A DNA stretch of 11,169 nucleotides from Sulfurovum sp. (GTDB taxonomy: Bacteria > Campylobacterota > Campylobacteria > Campylobacterales > Sulfurovaceae), in assembly GCA_026983895.1 (NCBI GenBank), contig JALSTF010000154.1:1-11169 (forward strand), given 5' to 3'. Positions within the stretch are counted from its first letter, which is position 1; every line of letters starts with the position of its first letter. The notes under the pieces are model-generated. The model worked only from the letters and a program-made list of their open reading frames with translations, was not told the origin of the DNA and did no database searches. Position numbers and translations under genes: made by a program. Shown here in pieces: positions 6,963 to 11,169 of this stretch.

Positions 6963-7478
6963 TTAGTTTATATTTATTCTGATATCCTCGATAAATTCGG
7001 TGATATCGTCATGCAGTGCCTGAAGATCCTCTTCGTGCTCCACCTCATCCGCCAATATCTGATTCACTATGTTGTATGTAACGATATCCTTGTCTTTCAC
7101 GATATCCGCGATTTCAGAATAGGTACTGATCGCGCACTGTTCACCCTTGATGGAATCCTGGAGTATTGCTACTACATCGAACCTTCCCGGCTCTTCATAT
7201 CCGCAGTTGGTATGCTCGAACCACTCTTTTGGATTGAGAAGCGGTGTACCTCCCAATTGCAAAATCCGCTCAGCTATCATATTAGCATGCCTCAGTTCAT
7301 CTGTCGCATGCTGGTTCAGTTCTGCGATAGCCGCATCTTTCATAATCCCTTTAATCACTTTGGCTTCTATAAAGTATTGGTAATAAGCCAACCACTCATC
7401 TGCATAAGCCCTGTTCAAAAGTCTCACGATCTCATCAATCTCTATACCTTTGATGATCGAATTTCCACGAACTGCCAT
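6963..7478 (-). CDS. Dps-like ferritin (DPSL / thioferritin type), bacterioferritin-like di-iron protein
   Basis: A 171-residue four-helix-bundle protein. All six bacterioferritin-type di-iron ligands can be placed with nearly canonical spacing: E28, E61 and H64 (DELRHA), E113 (KGEQC), E145 and H148 (DEVEHEEDL). The residue after E61 is leucine where bacterioferritin has its haem-ligand methionine, so haem is unlikely. About nine extra residues between the second and third ligand helices, with C92 and C115, fit the DPSL 'thioferritin' subgroup, known for forming Dps-like 12-mers that use H2O2 to oxidise iron. The ATG at 7478 follows AAGGAGG, the strongest Shine-Dalgarno in the window. katA follows after 9 bp, and a Fur/PerR-like palindrome lies upstream. 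Annotation as simply 'bacterioferritin' or 'ferritin-like domain protein' is the alternative. Confidence 0.87.
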   Translation of the reverse strand: MAVRGNSIIKGIEIDEIVRLLNRAYADEWLAYYQYFIEAKVIKGIMKDAAIAELNQHATDELRHANMIAERILQLGGTPLLNPKEWFEHTNCGYEEPGRFDVVAILQDSIKGEQCAISTYSEIADIVKDKDIVTYNIVNQILADEVEHEEDLQALHDDITEFIEDIRININ

Positions 7479-7524
7479 TTCAGCCTCCTTATCATTTTGT
7501 ATGGATAATTTTTTTCCATTAAGA

Positions 7525-7563
7525 AGTATAGGGCAAAGTGACTTAGATAATAATTATTTTCTA
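7525..7563 (-). promoter_or_regulatory. Promoter of the ferritin-katA operon with Fur/PerR-like operator
   Basis: On the minus strand a -10 TATACT (7530-7525) is preceded after 17 nt by a weak -35 TTATTA (7553-7548). A near-perfect 20-bp palindrome, TAGATAATAATTATTTTCTA (7544-7563), covers that -35. Its central 15 bp (7545-7559) match the 7-1-7 Fur/PerR pattern TGATAATnATTATCA at 11 of 14 informative positions. Binding here would block the promoter, giving induction by peroxide or a response to iron. The dyad is seen; the regulator is inferred. Confidence 0.6.
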
Positions 7564-7687
7564 GTAGTAATTTAAATTTCTTTATAATTATTACTTTATA
7601 CTATTAAAATGATTTGTATTGCTTTTCTAATACAGGAGAAAAAGAGTTAATTCAAAGATTTAAAAACGATATAAAGGAGTTTGTAAC
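7564..7687 (+). promoter_or_regulatory. A/T-rich spacer with a second Per-like box and orphan plus-strand signals
   Basis: This part of the 254-bp gap between the ferritin gene and serB is very A/T-rich. TTATAATTATTACTT (7582-7596) matches the Per-box pattern TTATAATnATTATAA at 11 of 14 positions and lies in a longer imperfect dyad (TAGTAGTAAT ... ATTACTTTATACTA). A plus-strand TATACT at 7597-7602 could be a -10. Two plus-strand Shine-Dalgarno-like sites follow, AGGAG near 7634 and AAAGGAG at 7673-7679, the latter well spaced from the ATG at 7688. No plausible gene follows on that strand. Confidence 0.35.
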
Positions 7688-7732
7688 ATGATAACTATGC
7701 GCCATTCGAGAGAATGTACGTTACACAGATCA

Positions 7733-8356
7733 TCACACGATTGTGAGAATCTCCCTCAGATCCTTCACATCTACACAATGTGTCGCTGCCTCTTTGAGAA
7801 CGGGCTTGGCACAGAATGCCACACGGGTATCGGCATGGGCGAACATACTCAAGTCATTGGCACCGTCGCCTACGACAAGTGTGTCTTCACGTCCTATGCC
7901 AAGAAGTTTCTGCATACGGACGATCATGTCTCCTTTGGCTTCGGAGTACATCATCTCTCCCCCTACCCTGCCGGTGAGGATACCGTTCTCATCGTGCAGA
8001 AAGTTCGAGAAGTCCGCGTCTATCCCCAAACGTTCACAGGCAGGTTTCGTAGCGTTCCTGAACCCGCCGGAAAAGCAGACTACCGTATAGCCTTTTTCTT
8101 TGAGTCCTTTGACCGTTTCTTCGGCTCCCGGCATCATCGGCAGATCGGCACAGATGGCATCAACCTTCCCTTTTCCCAGTCCTTCAAGCAAAGCTACTCT
8201 GGCCACCAGTGACTTGAAGAAGTCCAGTTCCCCGGCCATGGCACGTTCAGTGATAGCAGCTACCTGCTCCTCAAGGCCCAGCGGTTTTGCCAGAAAGTCG
8301 ATGGTCTCGCCATCCATCAGTGTGGAATCAAAATCAAATACAGCCAGTTTGGACAT
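7733..8356 (-). CDS. serB: Phosphoserine phosphatase
   Basis: A 207-residue HAD-superfamily enzyme for the last step of serine synthesis, phosphoserine to serine plus phosphate. The motifs are complete: DFDST (D8 nucleophile, D10 acid/base), SGGF (S96-F99), K141 in EAKGD and VGDGAND (D164, D168). The short helical cap lies between motifs I and II (about 15-75), including the E-rich start GETIDFLAKPLG. It is the catalytic domain only; the N-terminal ACT-like domain of E. coli SerB is absent. The ATG at 8356 has a modest AGAGGT upstream. It is transcribed divergently from metF, and serine made here is the main one-carbon donor for the folate pool that MetF uses. Confidence 0.95.
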   Translation of the reverse strand: MSKLAVFDFDSTLMDGETIDFLAKPLGLEEQVAAITERAMAGELDFFKSLVARVALLEGLGKGKVDAICADLPMMPGAEETVKGLKEKGYTVVCFSGGFRNATKPACERLGIDADFSNFLHDENGILTGRVGGEMMYSEAKGDMIVRMQKLLGIGREDTLVVGDGANDLSMFAHADTRVAFCAKPVLKEAATHCVDVKDLREILTIV

Positions 8357-8381
8357 TAATAGATACCTCTATGCATTATTT

Positions 8382-8394
8382 TGGTAGAATTATA
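8382..8394. promoter_or_regulatory. Overlapping divergent promoters for serB and metF
   Basis: On the minus strand a perfect TATAAT (8394-8389) is a strong -10 for serB, 33 nt before its start codon. On the plus strand an extended -10, TGGTAGAAT (8382-8390), points to metF with the start codon 32 nt downstream. The two -10 elements share bases 8389-8390, so polymerase cannot occupy both at once. Neither has a recognisable -35. Confidence 0.55.
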
Positions 8395-8421
8395 GCCAAT
8401 TTAACAAAAAGAGTATCATTT

Positions 8422-9342
8422 ATGTTTGAAAAATTCTGTGACTTTCTCTGTACCCAAACCAAAAAATTCATCACTGTCGAGGTCAATCCTCCCCATGGTG
8501 CCTCTCTTGATGCGATCATTGCAGATATTGAAAAACACAAACTCCATGAAAAAGTCAGCGGATTTTCCTGCACCGACAACCCTCTGGCCAAACTGAAGAT
8601 GAGCGGAGTACTCTCCGCCATCAAACTTCAGCAGACCTTTGACAAGCCTGTCATTGCCACCATGAGTATGAGGGACAAGAACAAACTCTCATTGCAGTCT
8701 ACGCTGCTCGGGGCCAACGACTTTGACCTGCGCTGCATACTCGCGCTGACAGGGGACCCGGCAAAATATTCCGACCAGCCCGAGGTCAAAGGCGTACTCG
8801 AACGCGACTCTACGCTGCTTTTAAGCATCATCTACCACTTGAACAATGGTGTGGACTATTCCAACAAGGCACTGCATCCTTCCCCCAAACCCATCTATCC
8901 GTTCGCAGTCAGCAATGCCTATGCCAAAGATATGAAAAAACTGCAAAAGCGGATGGTCAAGAAGCTTAACTACGGAGCCCGTGCCATTATCACACAACCT
9001 GTCTACGATATGAAAAATGCACAGGAACTCCTGGCACTTTTTGAGGAAGCCAAGGAAATAAGTGTCAGGGAAACGGCAAAAGAGGCGCAGCTTGTTCTCG
9101 GACAGTTCCCCATAGTCAGGGCGAGGACGGCAAATTTCATCGATGACAAAGTACCGGGCATCTCCGTTCCCAAAGCGATCATCGATGAGATGAACCTTGC
9201 CGCGATGGACGGAGAAGAGAAAGAACAGGAAATCGGCTTTGCCCTCTCAAAAACACTTTTTGACGATGTAATGAAGTTTCACGGAAAAGTACACTTGATG
9301 ACGCACAACCGTTTTGACCTCTGTTCGGACCTTATTGGTTAA
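8422..9342 (+). CDS. metF: Methylenetetrahydrofolate reductase (MetF family)
   Basis: A 306-residue flavoprotein of the MTHFR family that reduces 5,10-methylene- to 5,10-methyl-tetrahydrofolate, supplying methyl groups for methionine synthesis. Family landmarks are FITVEVNPP (E20, in the place of the catalytic glutamate), LALTGDPAK (D112, folate-binding aspartate) and GARAIITQPVYD (Q192). The sequence is divergent: the classical EFFPP is EVNPP. The ATG at 8422 is preceded by a weak GAG-containing site (AAAAAGAG); the upstream in-frame extension to 8287 is antisense to serB and unlike the family, so it is not used. It is the only plus-strand gene here, and its 3' end overlaps the convergent membrane-protein gene by 11 bp. 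Confidence 0.92.
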   Translation: MFEKFCDFLCTQTKKFITVEVNPPHGASLDAIIADIEKHKLHEKVSGFSCTDNPLAKLKMSGVLSAIKLQQTFDKPVIATMSMRDKNKLSLQSTLLGANDFDLRCILALTGDPAKYSDQPEVKGVLERDSTLLLSIIYHLNNGVDYSNKALHPSPKPIYPFAVSNAYAKDMKKLQKRMVKKLNYGARAIITQPVYDMKNAQELLALFEEAKEISVRETAKEAQLVLGQFPIVRARTANFIDDKVPGISVPKAIIDEMNLAAMDGEEKEQEIGFALSKTLFDDVMKFHGKVHLMTHNRFDLCSDLIG

Positions 9343-10015
9343 ACGATGTTTCCTCATCAAATATAGCTGTATAAAGCAATCCGTAAAGCGTCACAAAAAG
9401 TACCGGTACAGCCCAGATCAAGCCGATACCGAGTGTCAGGATACCTCCAAACAACAGCATCCCCAAAATCAATACCAGCCCAAAGACTTTGAACCAGTGA
9501 CGTGTCACGGTCTTTCTTGAAAGTTCCATGGCGTCCCATACAGGCATGTGTTTATCTGCAATAAGAGGAAGGGTAAAAAGATAGGCCACACTCAGGTAGA
9601 TCCCCGGCAAAACAAAGAACACTATGCCCAGCAGAGTCAGCAGGTAGACCAAAAGGGCCGCCAGTGCCAGTGTCCAGGTCATAGAATAATAAGTGAAGAT
9701 CGATTTGATCTCCAGTTTCTCCCCGCGTGTGTATTGGATCGCAAGCATGATGATACCAGCCAAAATAGGCATAAGTACAGGATAACTCAGGATCGTAACG
9801 ATCTGCTGATTCAGAAGATTTTCCTCTCCTGATGCAGTCTGCAAAGGAAAGAAAACAGCTAAAACGGTTTGCAGGATCATGGCAATGACCACATAGACGG
9901 CAAAAGCGGAAAAGAAAAGCCCTTTGACCCCCTCTATTCTTGTGAACCCCTCTTTGAGAAGAGTGATGATATCAAAATCATAATCGGGTGTATTTCGTAC
10001 TGGTTTGTCAGACAT
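9332..10015 (-). CDS. Polytopic inner-membrane protein of unknown function
   Basis: A 227-residue protein with about six predicted membrane segments (roughly 30-56, 73-93, 112-130, 130-152, 172-190, 192-216). A charged loop, DAMELSRKTVTRHWFKVFG, sits before the last pair of helices; this 'DAM-LSR--V-R-W-KV' pattern is familiar from several families of uncharacterised membrane proteins (DUF975/DUF2189/UPF0259-like), but I cannot assign one. No catalytic motif is seen. The ATG at 10015 is chosen because AAAGGAG precedes it by 6 nt; the open frame continues upstream only by overlapping lpxH. Its start overlaps the lpxH stop by 8 bp, so it is probably translationally coupled to lpxH, which hints at an envelope role (inference). 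Its stop overlaps the 3' end of metF. Confidence 0.8.
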   Translation of the reverse strand: MSDKPVRNTPDYDFDIITLLKEGFTRIEGVKGLFFSAFAVYVVIAMILQTVLAVFFPLQTASGEENLLNQQIVTILSYPVLMPILAGIIMLAIQYTRGEKLEIKSIFTYYSMTWTLALAALLVYLLTLLGIVFFVLPGIYLSVAYLFTLPLIADKHMPVWDAMELSRKTVTRHWFKVFGLVLILGMLLFGGILTLGIGLIWAVPVLFVTLYGLLYTAIFDEETSFNQ

Positions 10016-10733
10016 GTGATGCTCCTTTGGATGATCGTTTTTCAAGCATTTCAGGCTTTTCAAAAACAAATGTACCGTCTTTGACGACAGCGACCTGACC
10101 CTGACAGGCGAGAGAAGGCAGGGATATATAGTTGCCTATCATCCGTGCCTGATGGTAATGCCCTTCGATCACCAATGCGGCTCCGCTGTAATGTGCAACG
10201 ATCGCATCTGCACGTGTTTCAAAGTCAGTGAAGGTACGGCAGATGTGTTTTTTGGAAAGTGCTTCCATTCGGTGATCGATAATGGTTTTTTCCCAGGGTT
10301 TTAACAGGCTCAGCGTTGTTTTTGAACGCAGTATCCTGCAGTAAAGTCCATAACCCAACCCCGCCGCATACCTGTCGCCGTGCGAAAGACCTGCCTTTTT
10401 CCCGTTCAAATCAAAGTAGCAAGGCTGTTCCGCCCTGCTGTAAACATGTATATTGGGAAAAATCTCTTTCAGGCAAAAATCATGGTTGCCTTCAAAATAG
10501 TGGATCTCCAGCTTCTTTGAAAGACGTTGAAGCAGGCAGATCGCTTCTGAGGAGAAGGTTTGTATGTAATCGTTGTATCCGAAAAGAAGGTCGAAGTTGT
10601 CCCCCATCAGAAAGAGCTGCGGCGTTTCGATCTCTCCGCTATCTATTTTTTGCAAAAGGGTCAGAAAAGCATCACCGTGATGAGGGTAGTGGGAATCAGC
10701 GATGAAAAGTGCGTTTTCTTTTATTGAATACAT
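10008..10733 (-). CDS. lpxH: Calcineurin-like metallophosphoesterase, likely UDP-2,3-diacylglucosamine diphosphatase
   Basis: A 241-residue two-metal phosphoesterase. The ligand motifs are complete: IADSH (D13, H15), LMGDNFD (D45), EGNHD (N83, H84), LSHGD (H118) and EGHYH (H192, H194). In the LpxH family this enzyme cleaves UDP-2,3-diacylglucosamine to lipid X in lipid A synthesis at the inner face of the membrane. Assignment rests on length, motif spacing and a GDNFDLLFGYND segment resembling LpxH GD-F--W-GDD; another metallophosphoesterase function is possible. The start may be this ATG (10733) or the TTG immediately before it (10736); the AAAGGA lies 11 or 8 nt upstream respectively. The stop overlaps the next gene's ATG. 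A duplicated 24-bp leader element carries the ribosome-binding site. Confidence 0.82.
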   Translation of the reverse strand: MYSIKENALFIADSHYPHHGDAFLTLLQKIDSGEIETPQLFLMGDNFDLLFGYNDYIQTFSSEAICLLQRLSKKLEIHYFEGNHDFCLKEIFPNIHVYSRAEQPCYFDLNGKKAGLSHGDRYAAGLGYGLYCRILRSKTTLSLLKPWEKTIIDHRMEALSKKHICRTFTDFETRADAIVAHYSGAALVIEGHYHQARMIGNYISLPSLACQGQVAVVKDGTFVFEKPEMLEKRSSKGASHV

Positions 10734-10737
10734 CAAT

Positions 10738-10785
10738 TTTTTGTTCCTTTGTTCAAACCGCTTTTTGTTCCTTTATTCAAACCGC
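10738..10785. repeat. Tandem duplication of a 24-bp segment containing the lpxH Shine-Dalgarno
   Basis: Two adjacent copies (10738-10761 and 10762-10785) differ at one base (G at 10751, A at 10775). On the minus strand each reads GCGGTTTGAA, one variable base, then AAAGGAACAAAAA apart from that base, so each carries a complete AAAGGA. Only the gene-proximal copy is positioned to start lpxH. Confidence 0.85.
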
Positions 10786-10807
10786 CATTAACCCATTCGA
10801 GGCCCTG

Positions 10808-10838
10808 TTTCGCTCTTCATTTTTTAGAAAAAACGAAA
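10808..10838 (-). terminator. Possible weak terminator after argC
   Basis: Complementary blocks TTTCG/CGAAA (10808-10812, 10834-10838) and TTTTTT/AAAAAA (10820-10825, 10828-10833) form a dyad interrupted by a 7-nt bulge, about 20 bp after the argC stop. The stem is A/T-rich and no separate T-run follows on the minus strand, so termination is uncertain. Confidence 0.25.
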
Positions 10839-10854
10839 TACATTCCCATTGCCA

Positions 10855-11169
10855 TTACGGAACATAAGCAATGACGGGGATCCCCATCCCCTCATCAAAT
10901 CCGCACATCAAATTTGCTGCAACCAGTGCCTGTGAACTTGCACCCCGCAGCAGATTGTCGATGGCCGAATTCACGAAAAGCGCATTGCCGTTCCTCGCTG
11001 CGAAAATATCGCAGAAATGGGTGCCTGCCGTACTCTTGATATCGACAGGTTTTTCTCTGATACGGATAAATCTGTCATTTTCATACTGCTTCTTCAATAT
11101 TTCAAGCGGATCGATATCCTCTTTGAGCGTTGCATAGACAGAAACCAGTTCACCGCGTGTCGCCGGGAT
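10855..11169 (-). CDS. argC: N-acetyl-gamma-glutamyl-phosphate reductase, C-terminal part (5' end outside window)
   Basis: The last 104 codons are present; the gene enters from the right edge. ArgC reduces N-acetylglutamyl phosphate to the semialdehyde with NADPH in arginine/ornithine synthesis. Recognisable are IPARTGELVSVYATL, the segment KSTAGTHFCDIFAARNGNALFVNSAIDNLLRGAS followed by SQALVAANLMCGFDEGMGIP, which matches the usual ArgC ending (DNL-KGA-GQA-QN-NLM-G--E--GL). The stop is TAA at 10857-10855. The active-site cysteine and the NADP-binding N-terminus lie outside the window. The next gene, lpxH, starts about 120 bp downstream on the same strand. Confidence 0.92.
   Translation of the reverse strand: MPATRGELVSVYATLKEDIDPLEILKKQYENDRFIRIREKPVDIKSTAGTHFCDIFAARNGNALFVNSAIDNLLRGASSQALVAANLMCGFDEGMGIPVIAYVP

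Noticed and set aside
7688..8212. 174-residue plus-strand frame with a good ribosome-binding site
   Set aside because: Nearly all of it is antisense to the well-supported serB and it has no recognisable domain; only its start region is kept as a finding.
8287..8421. 45-codon N-terminal extension of metF
   Set aside because: It overlaps serB in antisense and the promoter region, and the family's N-terminus is matched by starting at 8422.
10016..10069. 18-codon N-terminal extension of the membrane protein
   Set aside because: It lies wholly within the lpxH coding region, and the ATG at 10015 has a well-spaced AAAGGAG.

Overview
The window looks like chromosomal DNA of a Campylobacterota (epsilonproteobacterial) species, most like the Sulfurovum/Sulfurimonas group. 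This rests on protein character (an OadA/PycB with the variant 'FRDGFQS' motif, a short SerB without an ACT domain, a divergent MetF), on Shine-Dalgarno sites of the AAAGGA type, and on promoters recognisable mainly by their -10 elements. No database search was possible. Most genes are housekeeping or stress genes. No phage, transposase, CRISPR array, tRNA or rRNA is seen.

Layout: nearly everything reads on the minus strand, from right to left. At the right edge is the C-terminal part of argC (arginine synthesis). It is followed by an lpxH-like metallophosphoesterase (lipid A synthesis) whose stop overlaps the start of a polytopic membrane protein of unknown role. metF is the only plus-strand gene (methyl-tetrahydrofolate supply). 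It converges on the membrane-protein gene with an 11-bp overlap of the two 3' ends and diverges from serB (serine synthesis). serB and metF are divergent from a very compact promoter region and both feed one-carbon metabolism.

The centre is a peroxide-defence pair: a Dps-like ferritin (DPSL/thioferritin type, with all six bacterioferritin-type di-iron ligands and two cysteines) followed 9 bp later by a monofunctional haem catalase. A Fur/PerR-like palindrome overlaps the predicted -35 region. Together they would oxidise and store iron and remove H2O2.

Further left are a type I ABC exporter (MsbA-like fold), uppP (undecaprenyl-pyrophosphate recycling), a DEAD-box RNA helicase with a structured upstream region, and the gamma and alpha subunits of a biotin-dependent oxaloacetate decarboxylase / pyruvate carboxylase system, cut off by the left edge.

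The less ordinary content lies between genes. There is a ten-unit heptamer array with purine-rich and complementary-like halves next to uppP, and a 9-bp hairpin that would bury the uppP ribosome-binding site. A REP-like palindrome separates katA from the ABC gene. Several dyads sit upstream of the helicase. A 24-bp tandem duplication upstream of lpxH carries the Shine-Dalgarno. A strong plus-strand ribosome-binding site near 7675 leads only into DNA antisense to serB. I saw no convincing new multi-gene system.
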